Shown: positions 33,150 through 45,582, numbered from the stretch's first letter. The stretch: DNA of 64,000 nucleotides from Mesodorylaimus sp. YZB2_4 (GCA_030248295.1 JASANH010000446.1:1-64000), one strand, 5' to 3'. The notes: generated by a model not told the origin, from the letters alone. Translations and numbers: made by a program.

Positions 33150-34889
33150 TTTCTTGAGCTTTTGCCGCAATCTAGCAGACAACTTTTAGTATACTAGTTG
33201 CATGGCGCGCATATTTAAATATTATAAACTAGTACTGCTGAAAATTGATCCTTTCCCTTTTCTTATTGTCTTCCCGTTTCAAGTGCAATAGTGCAGAGAA
33301 CTGTATTGACCTGTACTAACAATGTACTCTGTCATGCCCTTCCGAAAACTGGCTTGCATATCATATAATTCCAGGGGGCACGTGCCTGGCTGACACCCTC
33401 TCGGTACTAAAGAGAAATAGCCGTAAGGTATCAACTTGGATAGAAGTCCTGCCGCAGACGAGGATTGTTAGGGAACACCGAACCCGCAGTTCTACTGAGG
33501 TGGCCATGACTGTTGTATCTTCCTGCACCGCTGCACTTTGGACAGGCGCTAGCTGCAGGCTTGAGACAGTCAATGTTCGAGAAAACCCATGCACAGGTGA
33601 CTGAGCAGCTGTCCCCTGCAGTGCAATCTGGTGCTACTTTGTGGCACATGTGCTGTGTGTGGCAGGCTAGAGCGGATAAGAGGTACTTCAGGCAGTTTTG
33701 ACAAAATGTGATGGATTATGCAGTTCATTCAACTGATTTCGAATGGAACTTTGGCGGGAAATTAAAATGCGCAACTCATTTTGACATCGAATCTCTACTT
33801 TATAACTGATCATTGTAATTTTTAAATCACCGCCCTTGCAGTGCATGGTCTTAGACGCCTAATGCTAAAGGACGCTCTTCGCCGGCTAATAACTCGAGAA
33901 CGGTTCGACGAAAATTTTTGATTTCTTGCACACATAGCAGAATCGGCCTAATCTACAATCGTGCCAATTTTTATCAAAATCCGTCCAGCCGTTGTCGAGT
34001 ATATACGCGATTTCTTGTTCAGGGGGAGAGGAGGAGGAGGATAAAGATCAGGCTAGCGCAACAACCAAAGGTCGTAAAGGTACAAATGTTGGTTTTTCTG
34101 AAAGCTTGCGCCTTCAGAATCTGCCTTCTGGAATTCGTGTTTTAAAAGCTTTAGTTCCTAAAAAGTGTTTCCTGAAGACAACCACTTCTTTTGCTTTTTC
34201 AACCCGTCGCTCGTCAGGTACTCCACAGATTTTGATAAAAATTGACACAACATCAACTGAAAGGGTCGCGGTGCAGGCGCCATTGATTGGCTACAGTAGA
34301 CTCAGCGCGCTCTCACCAAGATTGGTTTGGTGCACACGAATAAATTTGCCGATAATAAATTGAGAATATGTGAACGAATATAAATGATGTGGAAAGAATT
34401 TCCATGAGCAGGACATGTTCTATTAGATGTGGAGCTAATATTGTTGAGGAAAACTAAAGCTAATAATAACCTGATAAAACTTGCGGATCCTGAACGTTCT
34501 GTTTCAATGTCAGTTTCGGAAGATATACTGTAGAAGTTAAGACCACCCCGCGAATGAGCTAGTTCTCCTTGCGAATTACGAATCCTTACGAATGAGCTTT
34601 AGTTATTTTTCCTGCCGCCTGTATATCTGAGTACATATTCGAAAAATGCGCATTTCATGAGCAGGCACGGTAGTGCGGGTGAGAGTTTCAGACTATGAAA
34701 TGGTCGATCTGTAGGCGGTCTTTACGAGTAATTTCATGAGCGCGGGTTCACGTTGCTTTTTAAGTTCCTCTTCTTAAGTGGTTTGGAAGAAGGTGTATAA
34801 TAGTCATACAATTCTCTCAGTTGATCTATGTAGGGACAAGTGTTTTGGGCCAAACTAGTTCGTAGCAAAAAACGAAAAACGGTTTTATT
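33150..34889. other. Intergenic; one weak Cys-rich candidate
   Basis: Apart from the candidate at 33431-33700 I see no gene. A plus-strand frame from about 34020 (EEEEDKDQASATTKGRKG) follows a TTGTTCAG acceptor-like site but lacks partners and recognisable domains. Confidence 0.4.
33431..33700 (-). CDS. Candidate Cys-rich exon
   Basis: A minus-strand frame reads CQNCLKYLLSALACHTQHMC, continues through DCTAGDSCSVTCAW and DCLKPAASACPKCSGAG, then stops. About a dozen closely spaced cysteines in ~70 residues suggest a disulfide-rich secreted module. No start or signal exon is identified upstream, and no family is recognised. It could also be chance. Confidence 0.3.
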   Translation of the reverse strand, partial: QNCLKYLLSALACHTQHMCHKVAPDCTAGDSCSVTCAWVFSNIDCLKPAASACPKCSGAGRYNSHGHLSRTAGSVFPNNPRLRQDFYPS

Positions 34890-34985
34890 ATTTCCATAAA
34901 AGTCTGTTATGACAGACTCGAAACTTTTAGACCAGCCAATGCACGCAATGGAACCAGGGCCTAGGATGGCTGGTCTACTCGGCCA
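34890..34985. repeat. Inverted repeat flanking the MULE region, left arm
   Basis: AGACTCGAAACTTTTAGACC, CCAATGCA, GGAACCAGGGC and GGCTGGTCTACTCGGCC recur inverted at 37057-37148. The ~2.2 kb between the arms holds the SINE and the MULE remnant. Confidence 0.75.
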
Positions 34986-35281
34986 CAATTAAAAGGAAAT
35001 GTGGCCCAACATGTGAGGCACTGCACACAGCTTGTAATTGCTCGCACACATATTGTGTGTATGCATTGATATGTCGGCATCCAAGCCACAAAGCTTGTGT
35101 TTTGTGTAGGTAATGCTGCTGTTCAGACAGGTTTGCCAAAGGTAGCTGTGCTGTTCCGCACGAGCAACCTGCATACTGTATGCTAAAGCTGTAGCGCTGC
35201 GAGTAAAGTGATATTGCTTATCATTACATGCCTATGTTTCGAGGAGCACTGAAAAATCTTTCCCCCCTCCCTTCTTCCAGC

Positions 35282-35385
35282 TTTATGTTCATGCTCATGC
35301 TTAATCATATCAGTAATGACACACTCAAGGATGAAGGGGCACACGACACAGAATGATTTACCTGGCCGCGAGTCGAACACTCCCT
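35282..35385 (-). mobile_element. tRNA-derived SINE, copy 4 (truncated)
   Basis: Shares ACACTCAAGGATGAAGGGGC, ATGATTTACCTGGCCGCGAG and TCGAACAC with copy 2, and the tail-like ATGTTCATGCTCATGC; the A-box end is missing. Confidence 0.6.
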
Positions 35386-35434
35386 AGTAACAATAAGATC
35401 AAGCGCTACTACGCACAGCCCGAGAACGTCTCAG

Positions 35435-36905
35435 GCAAAAAGGGCGCATCAAAAAGGGCGCATGGATCAAAAGGGCGCAAGTAAATACCGAACAGTTGTT
35501 CTTTATAAATACAAAACTATGTCGAAGAAATACACGAGCGAAAAAGCGAAATCGAAATTAAACACACATCAAATTCAGTGTGGCATCAAAATCGAATACG
35601 CACTGAGTTGTTTGTCTTCGCTTGACCACTGGTTATTGCCTAGTGGCAGTTCCAGAGTTTAATTGGAAATATTGGATTACGCCTCACACCTCGCCGATTT
35701 GGTCAACCAACCCACGTGTCCTCGAAGTAATCGACGACGGGCTGCGCCTCTACGGGCAAATGATCTGATAATTCCTCGAAGGCATCGACGACGTCAATTG
35801 GCGGAACAAACGCCAGAGCTGCCAACATTCTCATTTGGAGCGCAAAATCTTCATCATTTGCGTATCGTATTTGCAATCGCGTTGCTTGAATTCGGCGACA
35901 TACACACTGCGAGAAATGGAAAAAGCATCCGCGGCGTGCCTTATTGGGAAACTCCGAAGCAAAGCTGTTGATTGATGCAAGCTCGAAATCGGTCATTATC
36001 GATTGCGGATTCCAATTCGGATTTAAATTTCTCAACTAGGCCAGCAGACGCGTATATGTCGCTTCAGTCTTATCTGGCAATAAAGCAAATACTGATGGAA
36101 TGACGTTATGGCAATCAACTCCGCGAATCGTATACAACTGCTCAAATAAAGGAGGTGCCGTTTTAAAAGTGCCATCCGCGAACCAATTAGGACTTCTTGT
36201 CTGCAACTCCAAATTGCGCTGTGTAGAAAAAACCAAAATTCGATTTGGACCCTGACCGATATCTCGTAGCAGGAACGGCTCACCTGCCAGTTTGTTGATA
36301 TTCAGGGGGAATAAGTACTTCTTCGAGTGAATGAGGGTTTGGTGAAGCAGCAATACCTCTGCGAACGCGTTGAACAGCTTTCTTCAAATATGGTATCGAG
36401 GGCAATTGACCTTGAGCAGCGGCTGACAAGCCAATTGCGGATGCAGCAATGACTTAATGAGTCGAATCTTGAGTGACAGCAGCTCGATCTTTCATATTAG
36501 CGATCGTTCTTTTCACGACTGCTTGAGCTGGATCGGGCGCATGGTTGTGATCGCCAGGCTGCTTTGTGATCGCATCTCCGGCTGTTTGCATTCGGACCAA
36601 ACAGTGGCCTTTGCTTTGCTTGTACAAACTACATTTCCAGTCGACTTTTTCTCCAATAGAACGTTCCTTTCGATAGATATATCCGTTATGCAAAAGCTGA
36701 TCATGGCCTTTTTAACTTCGCACGAATTCTAGAGGCATGATTCGAGAGTCGCCACTGACCAGTCGGAATGCACTATGCTATGGTCACCAGTCCATAAAAG
36801 GCGCACATGAAGCCGTGTTTTATCCTATGCGTCTTTGTTCCTTTATTACCCTCTTTTGCATTTCTGCGCCCTTTTGTATGGGCCCTTTTTGCGTGGACTC
36901 CCCGA
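35435..36905 (-). mobile_element. Mutator-like (MULE) DNA transposon, decayed
   Basis: Contains a FLYWCH-MULE transposase pseudogene. Ends carry inverted motifs: left GGGCGCATCAAAAAGGGCGC and right GGGCCC...AAAAGGGCGCA read on the other strand (36850-36895). Exact ends and target duplication could not be fixed by eye. Confidence 0.65.
35690..36720 (-). pseudogene. FLYWCH zinc finger-MULE transposase, inactivated
   Basis: Minus-strand reading: a FLYWCH-type finger (GYIYRKERSIGEKVDWKC..KGHCLVRM..GDHNHAPDP), a linker (LPSIPYLKKAVQRVRRGI, LEEVLIPPEYQ), then the MULE DDE region (GEPFLLRDIG, NWFADGTFKTAPPLFEQLYT, PSVFALLPDKTEATYTRLLA, IMTDFELASINSF, RGCFFHFSQCVCRRIQ). Lesions: an in-frame TAA at 36454-36456, a frame change near 36290 and an in-frame TAG at 36036-36038, after which the frame resumes. 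The product would have been a nuclear cut-and-paste transposase. Confidence 0.85.
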
Positions 36906-37056
36906 GAATTCGACACTGCTAGCCCACTTTGAGGACCACGAGCACAGGATTACATGATCCTCTGCTCATTGCCACGATCAGTCGTCATGTTGATATTCAT
37001 TCCGGAAAAGCAGCTTCTGCTCAGACATTTTTCCAAACCGTGATTGCGTTTAGCAC

Positions 37057-37148
37057 TGGCCGAGTAGACCAGCCATACCAAGCCCTGGTTCCACTCTGTG
37101 CATTGGCTGGTTTAAAAGTTTCGAGTCTGTCATAATAGACTTTTTTGG
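37057..37148. repeat. Inverted repeat flanking the MULE region, right arm
   Basis: Inverse of 34890-34985; see that entry. The rest of 37149-37754 is noncoding with no feature I can support. Confidence 0.75.
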
Positions 37149-37754
37149 AAATAATTCCCTGTAGCATGCTGTAATGTCCTGCTCTTTCCAACTAAAAAAA
37201 CATGACAAGGTGTCCATGGGGTGGACTACTGTATATCATTACTGTTGCAATACATACCACATTCCCTGAGGAATCTCTGAGAAAGAGTCGTTAAACCAAA
37301 TGGGTCCAAGGAGGGGAACTATACGAGGTGGAAGCCATTGAGAATTTACGGCACTGCAACACAGTGGCTCACAAAATAGGTGTGTGATTCATGGACGCCA
37401 ACTTGCAAGCATGTCACTTTGCTGTCCAATTCACACGCTCATCATCAAAGCACATAACTGATGATTCGAATAGGCCAGGACAAACCTAGCTAATTTCAGC
37501 TCGCCCACGTCAGACGAGGAGAATAGCATGGCGCGAAACAGAACTGGATTCGCGCTAAAATACAGTAGTGTAACTTTTGTTGAGACAGGGGCGGCGAGAT
37601 GAACCAATTTAAAGGGTGCTAGTCCATGAGTCAATGATTTTCGAGAACTCGAAAAAATCTAGTTTCGCCCACTCATAATCTGCTTTTTAAATAATGTATA
37701 AAACGCACTTTTCGATATATTAACGGTACAACCAGCCAAAGGCAACTGTGTAGA

Positions 37755-38541
37755 ATGTTCACTGCCGTCCTGATTCTGTGCTTATCCTTGTATGGTGCTG
37801 TACGAGGACATGATGGGACTGACCAATGGCGTTCTGATGTTGAACCGGGGGAGAGTGGAGCATGGACTCCTCCTAGGCTCAGTAAGTTCGGCCATCCGTG
37901 GACTCTGCCTGTACACCCCCAATCTACTACTTATAGGTTGCTCGACTACCACCAGCCAAAGCGCCAGTGACTTCGGCACTTGCGAAGTGGTCTTATCCAG
38001 CCTATCCGACCTATTGGAGTTAGAGAGTGCGAGCACAGTTCCTTCAGTGACACCTTCTCTACCACCAGAACCAACGAGCACATTCACCGTGGATCAAGAG
38101 AACAAGACCGAGTCAGAGCAGTCCGGCCGATTTAATCGATTTTTCTTACCACGTTCATTCGAGAAATTTCAAAATGAGCCTGATAATAGGACCAAGGTAA
38201 TATGCAATGCCGCGTGCACTGTCCAGTTATTACTCTGCATTTTTCAGATTTGCTGCGCTCTCCTCAGTTTTGAAGTCCTTCGAGACAGATGCTGTCAGCA
38301 GCTAAAGCAATTTTGTGAGGCAACTGCTGGACGACAGGATGCATGCTACTGTCCATCGGATGCACTGGCTCATGGATTGAGACCTCAGGCATTGACTGTC
38401 GAGGGACAGGCCTGCACATTCATGAACTGGCTGACTGGCACTGGAGCTGGTGGGGCTGACAGTGGTGGTGGAGAAAGCGGGTTTGGACAGTTGCTTGCAC
38501 GAGGATGGAACTGGTTGAAGAATGCTTTTTCCAACAGTTAA
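37755..38541 (+). CDS. Secreted Cys-rich protein, 226 residues, family unknown
   Basis: Three exons: 37755-37881, 37937-38196, 38248-38541. The signal peptide is MFTAVLILCLSLYGAVRG. The first exon encodes an acidic, Trp-containing stretch (TDQWRSDVEPGESGAW). The second is Ser/Thr/Pro-rich (mucin-like) with a possible N-glycosylation site. The third is Cys-rich (ICCALLSFEVLRDRCCQQL, CEATAGRQDACYCPSD) followed by a Gly-rich end and WNWLKNAFSNS. Both introns are short (55 and 51 bp). The second is a multiple of three without a stop, so its retention would add 17 residues. AATAAA at 38627-38632 is a likely poly(A) signal. No homologue is recognised. Confidence 0.72.
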
Positions 38542-38626
38542 AAGACTGATTGAAAACTAGTAAATTGGTTGCAATACGAGTATACTCTGATGCATGATTC
38601 CATGATTGTGTGCAAGATAATGTTGA

Positions 38627-38632
38627 ATAAAA
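38627..38632 (+). terminator. Poly(A) signal AATAAA of the secreted Cys-rich gene
   Basis: AATAAA about 85 bp after the stop codon of the gene ending at 38541. Confidence 0.5.
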
Positions 38633-38917
38633 ATCTAAATTATTCTTAGATAGAGGAATTCATAGCGTGCAATTTTTTCTGTTTCTTTTTTTGTTGACTC
38701 CTTAGTTATTGTAGTTTTATTATCAACATGAGCTAAAAATTAAAAATTTGAATTAGCGCGTAAACTGTTATGAATCTCTTTACCTGAACATCATTTGCTG
38801 CTAAGATTACTGTAGCGCGAAGCCCACCACGAAAATTTTGAAGTTATTCAGATTCATTTTACTCGATCGATTTGCAGCTACAGGTTTTTCTAGGTCTCAA
38901 ATTTGAGTTTGTAATTA

Positions 38918-41472
38918 ATGAGTAAAATGGACCGTGTTGGTAGCAGTGCTATGAAAAGTTTAGCCGCATATGCCGATTCGGACGAAGAAGACGATGAAAA
39001 TTTGTCGAAGCAGAGTGGTGCTGCCGATTCTGGAATGGACGATGACGACGCTCAACGATTGGACTCTGTTAATCGTCATAGAACTTTGTCCACCGCGGAA
39101 ATAGTGAGTATTTTCTATATCGCCTTGCCTTGGCGGGCCTATTTGTGATGTCACCTGTTCAGGCAGCGTAGGTTATCTGCTGTTGTTAGTCCCCGATCAG
39201 GTACCCAAGTAGGTACCGGGTGAATATTTAGGTCTGATTCGGATGTAACATGTCACCAGATCCCTGATCTGGCTAATTTGACCAAAAAAGTTTTGGGCGG
39301 TAAATTTATAAGTGCGCCTGTTTTTCCGGTGAATTCAAAACTGTAGCTGTATATTTTTCGGTTGTCATCCTCATTTGGCCGGTAAGGTACGATCAAATGA
39401 GGATGAAGTAAGATTATCGAATCTGTGATCGTTTTTCCGAGTGGAGCGTTTCTCCGATCTGTGTGTTTTCAAGGTGCTCTCGCGACTCAAATTTATTTAG
39501 GCAAAAGCACAACTTCCGGAAGCTCCGGACAGCTACGGCGAAGACGACGATAGTAATAGTGGTAAAAGGCACGTGGAATACGATGATGATGAGGCCGAAT
39601 TTCGTCGTGCTCCATTAATATCAGATGAATTTGAAGATTCTAACGACAACTCACGTTTAGTGGAGCCACCTCCGCCAGCGAGGCCGAAAGCGTTCCACAG
39701 TCCATCGCCCAGTAGCAGCCGTGGATCGACACCGCAAATTAGTAAGCAAATTTTCTTCATTTATAGAAGTTAGAACTGAGTTTTTTCTTGGGGTCAGATC
39801 AGCGAACGGAGTCGAGTTGTGTTGCTCACAATTCGTTTTGTATTTAGCCAAAGTCGGAAGAACGTCAACATTGCCACGCCAGGCCTCTGGTCTTGGATTG
39901 GTTTCTTATATGGCCGAGGAGGACGACGAATTTCATCATCGTCAATCCTTGGAGAAAAACTTTGATCAAACTGCAAAGCCGGTCAACCTTGCGTCAAAAC
40001 TAATTGAAGAACATCTCCTTTTGTCGTCGAACGAAGGCAGTATGGGCGGGGAGATATCAAGGCCAGGTTCGGATAGATCTCATAAATCTCCCAAAAGTGA
40101 AGTTACAACCGACGATATCGACGTGGATGAACTATTAGAAAAACCCCTAGAAGGTAAAACGTGCGGCTTATGGCCATTGAATTGCAATGGCTGATGTTTC
40201 TTTTGTTTGAGCTTGTGGAGCCTCTCGCAGCGTCGTCGGATCACCTAGCGACTTATCGTCGTATGAAAGTATTCAAATACCTCCTGCACCTGTTGAAAAG
40301 TGTTCAGAAGAGCTACAGGTTTGCATCTTTTCCATGATTTCCATCAGAGACCTATGGTCTTTCGTTTCAGGCTAAGTTTAGACAGTATCTGCAACGAAAA
40401 CGAAAGGACGGGTACAACTTCAACGCTATTATTCAGGCAAGAACGGACTTCCGAAATCCCAGGTGAGTTTTGCCTTTGTGGGATTCCTACCATACCTGCA
40501 ATTTAGGAGGCATGGGCGTGGGCCCTCGTCAACTTTGTGATTTTATTTTAAGTCCTGGCATAGCAGACTAAACCTTGGTGAGCAAACGACCAATCCCCCA
40601 TAGTGTAATGTGTGCTCTTACAGTCTTTTTCGGGGACTGCCGTTCTGCTGATCGATTTCCATCAGATCTGGGACTTTAAGTCAAGTATATGGGGCTCGCA
40701 GATTATCTTTTGTCAAACACCAGAGGTTGGGCTCTTCTCACTGTCAGACTAAGCTATCAGGAGAAAGCACCACTGGCTACCCTTACATATTTCTCCTTTT
40801 AGCATATACGAAAAACTGATCGAGCATTTTAACATTGATGAAGTTGGAACGAATTTTCCGAAAGATGTCTACGATCCTCATGGTTTCAAACCCGCAGATT
40901 ATTACGAGGAAATTTGTAAGTGGGGTGTTTAAGCGAGTTATCTGGGTCTATTTGAGTTGTCCTCGGATTATCTTACTGAAATCCTTTGCCCGGATTAGGG
41001 CGGTGGACTTGTAAGAAGAAGATCTACTAAGCCACAGGAACAGTCCCACTCAACGTGGTAGGCGCAGGAGATAAAAGGGCCGACCAAAGTCGGTGGGACA
41101 AAAACTTCGACTGGAGGAAGGCAAGTCTTGCGATTGTACCTGCAGCCGAAACATCAACCGGAGGGTTGACGTCCCCAGCCAGGGGACAGTATCGATCATT
41201 CTTTCAGACTCGCTGAGGTCCGCCAGGCCCGAGAGTTGCAAACGCAGCCCACGCCCCGTCCGCTACGATTAGTCTCCCTCCAACTAAACATGTTTCTGCT
41301 GGCAAGAGTTGACGAGAGAGGTATCATGTACTTATTGTCTCTTTTAGCCAAGGCGCAGCGAGTGATGATGGAAAAGTTGGAGAAAGGAACGGAGAAGGAC
41401 GTGAAACCGAAGCCGGCGGTTACAACTGGACCCCCTGAAGAAAAGAAGCGGAAATCGAAGTGGGATAACTAA
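38918..41472 (+). CDS. SAP30BP: SAP30-binding protein (HCNGP family)
   Basis: Seven exons: 38918-39103, 39501-39741, 39848-40153, 40212-40318, 40371-40462, 40803-40915, 41348-41472; 389 residues, phases consistent. A nuclear protein that binds the SAP30 corepressor subunit and has been linked to splicing. The acidic N-terminal start has [13 protein letters not shown]. The family core contains [70 protein letters not shown] and [19 protein letters not shown], ending with the KKRKSKWDN motif where vertebrate proteins continue. The C-terminal Thr-rich extension of vertebrates is absent. A three-residue-different Met (MDRVG) could also be the start. Confidence 0.92.
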
Positions 41473-41961
41473 GTGTGGTCGTTTTCTGTGATTACGTACT
41501 TGGACTGGATATTTGAGAAAGCTCTCGATTGGCTCATTTTTCGCTATGTGTTTGTGTTTTGTACATGAAACTCTTCATCATACATGGCTTACAGAGCGAG
41601 AACAAACCAACCTAGAGCCTAAATTTTAATTGTTCAGTGCGTGAGGAATACGTGCGACAGCTGTGAAGTAAATATGGATTTTGGACACTCTAATATCTTT
41701 GCATGCTGTGAAACTGAATTTTAGATGCAAATGCTTGTACGAAGCTGGGATTTGTATGCTTCTGTTGACTAAATTTGGCGTTTAAGCGAGCTTGTCAGAG
41801 TTTAAGTGAGTGAGAAATACTTACAAACAATACCGTGCGCACATGGAACTAGGTAGGTCTAATATCTATCTAGATATAAATATTCCGGTTTTTCATCCGA
41901 TTGATTGCATTTTTTGCGACATCTCGTCTTTCGGACTGTTTTAGAAATCGATTAGTGAGAA

Positions 41962-44900
41962 ATGAATCGTGGCGGATATTCTGGACGTGGGGCTCCCCCT
42001 AGCGAGGTAATGATGTTGTTCTTTATTGAAATTTGTAGGCTTAGAACAAGGAAAAAGATGGTGTTCTGTCTTGTTGCAGCAAAGCGCTTATCCACCAGCT
42101 CAACCGTATGGTTATCAAGCGCCGCCAGTCGCCCGTCCAGCTCCTCCATTCGATCCGTACGCTCAACCGGTAGAATACGGAAATGAATACGGTAGGAGGC
42201 GGATAGAAATTGATTTAGAAATACCTATGATTTGGATTTTGAGAGGATTAAGTACTAGTCAAATTTGAGATAAAAAATGATCACTGATTTAGAAAAAGTT
42301 ACCGTTCCACCAACCGGGCCGCCAATCATGCCCATACCGCCGATGCCGGATGTTTATGAAATTCCGGCTGGAGGAATCCCACCGCCTCCATTACTGCAGC
42401 AGCAACACAGTGTACCGCCCCCACCGCCAGTAGCTTCGTCAGGCGGAGGTGGTGAGTATCACCGAGGTGGTCGTGGTCATCGCGGAGGTCAAGGCGGAGG
42501 CGAACATCAGGGCGGTGGGGCTATCCCGGACGAAGTTGTGGAATACCTTCGCTATTTCAAGCGATGCGTCGAAGAACAGAACGTGCATGAGATCCATAAC
42601 TTATACGAATACGGGTATGCTATATTATCTTCAGTTGCTTAAATATCATAGGGTTTAGTTGCTAAGATTGCGCGAGAGCATGAAACCTTGCCGCACTTAT
42701 GCTGACGGGCAGAACTGCATAATCCATAAATTGTGAGGACAGGCATTTGCTTCAGGCTTGTAACAAATGGTTTCTTAGATTTTCGGATTTGACTGAGCGT
42801 TATTACCGCGAACGCTTCTGGCCTGATGGTGACCGCGTGGCTCAGGCAGTTGGTGCGGATTCGGAAATCTTCCTGATCCTGTATCGAGAATTGTATTACC
42901 GTTATGTCTACGCCAAGATTCAACGCGGTCCTTCGATGGAAAATCGATGGAATTCGTATCACAACTATCAAGCTTTATTCGGTTACATACTGAATGCGCA
43001 AAAGCCCGTCAAACTGAAACTACCCAATCAGTGGCTGTGGGATATCATCGATGAATTCGTGTACCAGTTTCAATCGTTCTGCCAATTCAAAGGTAACTTG
43101 GCCAAGCGCACGTCTGATGAATTGGAAGAATTAAGAACCATGGAAAATCAGGTACGTCTTATAATTGTGCTCACACCTTGCCTGATTTGTCTTCTGCCTG
43201 TGACCAAGTCCCAGCTCTGTTCAGATCTGTTTTCTACGCCTATTCACTAGTTTACCCACGGCCTGATCGTAAGGGAGACTGACCACAGATCTGGGTATGG
43301 CATGGGAAGAGTGGGTCTCTCACAGGTCAGTAACAGTGAGGTGTAGGCTACATTGCAGGTGGGTAGCCTATACTCACTATTCCTACAGGTAGCGTTCGTT
43401 CGGGATTGGGACCAGGATCGGGATTTTTGCACTTTTAATCCGATGTAGGTAACCTACAACCCACCCTAACTAGCCAGCAAATATAGAGCCAAAACTTTTT
43501 GCGCATTATTTATCATTGCATTCAAAATCATGAAAGCAAAAAACCATAGAATTAGTCACCAATCACCAATCAAATCCCTTCCTTCCTCCTTACCAGTTCA
43601 ATCATCCGCATAAGTTTCTCCAGCTTACCCTTCTGGAACACTCCCTTCCCGATCCCTCCTTCTCCCCTTCCCCTTCTTCACACATCTCCACAACATTCAA
43701 TCCCGACCACTTTTTATCGGGATCGGGATCCCGAACGAAGGCGACCTACAGGGTAATGGGATCTCTCCCGTTTTCTTGTGCTGGCTGAGATGAGCCTAGG
43801 CATCTTATTATCTGCCATCCTCTCTTTCATGTCTGAAACGTTCTCGTTGCAGATGTGGAATTTGTATCCCGTCATGAATATCTTGTATTCTTTGGTCAAG
43901 AAGTCGCAAATAGTCGATCAGTTATATGCAACCAAACATGGACGTAAGTATATATGCTATCTGAAGTGTCAATTGGTATACTGTTCTCGATTTTATTTCA
44001 GGAAACGTTGAAGACTTCACTGACGAATTTGGCGAGCATCCATTGTATTATCGACTCGGATATTTCAGTTTGATCGGATTGTTGCGTCTGCACGTTTTGC
44101 TGGGTGATTATTATCAAGCTTTGAAAGCAGTCAGTTGTTTGGAATTCGAACCCAAGGTATGCCTTTTTCTCGTGTGATTCGTGTTGGGCTGATTAGCTCT
44201 AAAGCCTTTGAGAGTAGGCTATCATTTTTTATGCTGTAAACGAGTTTGCTTCTCTCAATGACATCTTGTTGTAGGGATTGTACAACACGGTGTCGTCCTG
44301 TTTGGTCACTTTGCATTACTACGTGGGGTTCTGTCATATGATGATGCGACATTACCAAGACGCCATTCGTCTTTTCGTCAATTGTCTGCTGTTTATTCAA
44401 CGGACGCGTAATATCAGTCAGCAGCAGCAACAACAACACAAATCATGGCAGTACGATGTGGTAAGAATAAGCATGTTATTTGCGAGTTTTCGGGTAAAGC
44501 GCTTGTTTTCAGGTCTCGAAAACGAATGACCAATTGTATAGTCTGTTGGCCATCTGTTTATCGTTGCAACCGCAACGTATCGATGAAAGCGTACAATCGC
44601 AATTGACGGAGAAAATGTCAGAAAAAATGAGTCGAATGCAACGAGGGTAAGAGGAATGTGAGATCATATGTTGGAATGATTTAGTGTTGGGATTATAGAG
44701 AAATTTCTGAATTCGAAAGCGCCTTCTTAGTCGGATGTCCGAAATTTTTGTCGCCAACTATTCCAACCACGGAGGGCACTGCAGATAATAAGAATTTTGC
44801 GAAGGTAACTAAACTTTGTTGCTTACTGTGTGTGCGTGTGTTGTTATCAGTCATTTAGGAACCGACCACTCTTCAAGCTCGTGTGTTCATGGAAGAGATC

Positions 44901-45582
44901 AAGCAGCAGGCACTGATTCCGATTCTGCGGGGGTACGGTCATGGTGAGTTGTGTCTATACATGGTTCTAGAGCATGGTGTGTTTCAGGTATCTGAAACTG
45001 TATACGACCATGCCCGTCACCAAATTAGCATCTTTCATGGAAAAGAACGAGCCTGAGCTGTTGAGTTTTCTGTTGTCATTCAAGGTGAGTGGTGGTGAAA
45101 GGTTCTATTTCGCTTTTGATGACTGGTTCTTTTTAGCATAAAATGTGCGATGTGTCGAAAGACGAGAATGAGACGGAAGAGGAGGCTGCGCCGGTTGATC
45201 TTGACTTTTATGTGGATAACGTAAGTTGGATGCTAGACGGGTGCAAACAAATATTGAAATGAGGTTTTATGCAGGACATGATCGTTATCGCGGATACGAA
45301 AGTGGCTCGTCGTTATGGTGAATATTTTATCCGTCATATTCAGAAGCTGATGGAAGTGAGTAAAGGGTTGGTTCTGGGAGGATGGTATAGGTGTCTACAA
45401 GGCCAGATGCCTAGAAGAAGAAAAAGCATTTGAGGGCAAATGGCATTGGATTCTTGAAATGAAGACAGATACTTTCCGTGACAGCGTTTTAGTGCTATTT
45501 TGCATTTTAGCTGAACAAAAATCTGAAGAAAGTGAAACCACATCGTGGCGGGGCTGGTGCAACAACTGGTGGAAAGGCTTGA
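41962..45582 (+). CDS. EIF3L: Translation initiation factor eIF3 subunit L
   Basis: Fourteen exons: 41962-42006, 42080-42191, 42293-42614, 42779-43151, 43853-43943, 44002-44156, 44275-44460, 44513-44646, 44699-44804, 44859-44932, 44988-45084, 45137-45220, 45275-45355, 45511-45582; 643 residues with all phases matching. A PCI-domain subunit of eIF3, which recruits mRNA to the 40S ribosome. Recognised by LTERYYRERFWP, LYRELYYRYVYAKI, LPNQWLWDIIDEFVYQFQSF, YRLGYFSLIGLLRLHVLLGD, RHYQDAIRLFVNCLLFIQRT, CPKFLSP, LKLYTTMPVTKLASF and IADTKVARRYGEYFIRHI. The N-terminus is longer than usual: ~150 residues rich in Pro, Gly, Tyr and RGG-like motifs (HRGGRGHRGGQGGG), suggesting RNA binding. Intron 4 (43152-43852) is long and carries repeat DNA. 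It follows SAP30BP by 489 bp. Confidence 0.94.

Noticed and set aside
34000-34365. 123-residue plus-strand ORF with an acidic start
   Set aside because: No recognisable domain, no partner exon, and only one acceptor-like site; not enough to call a gene.
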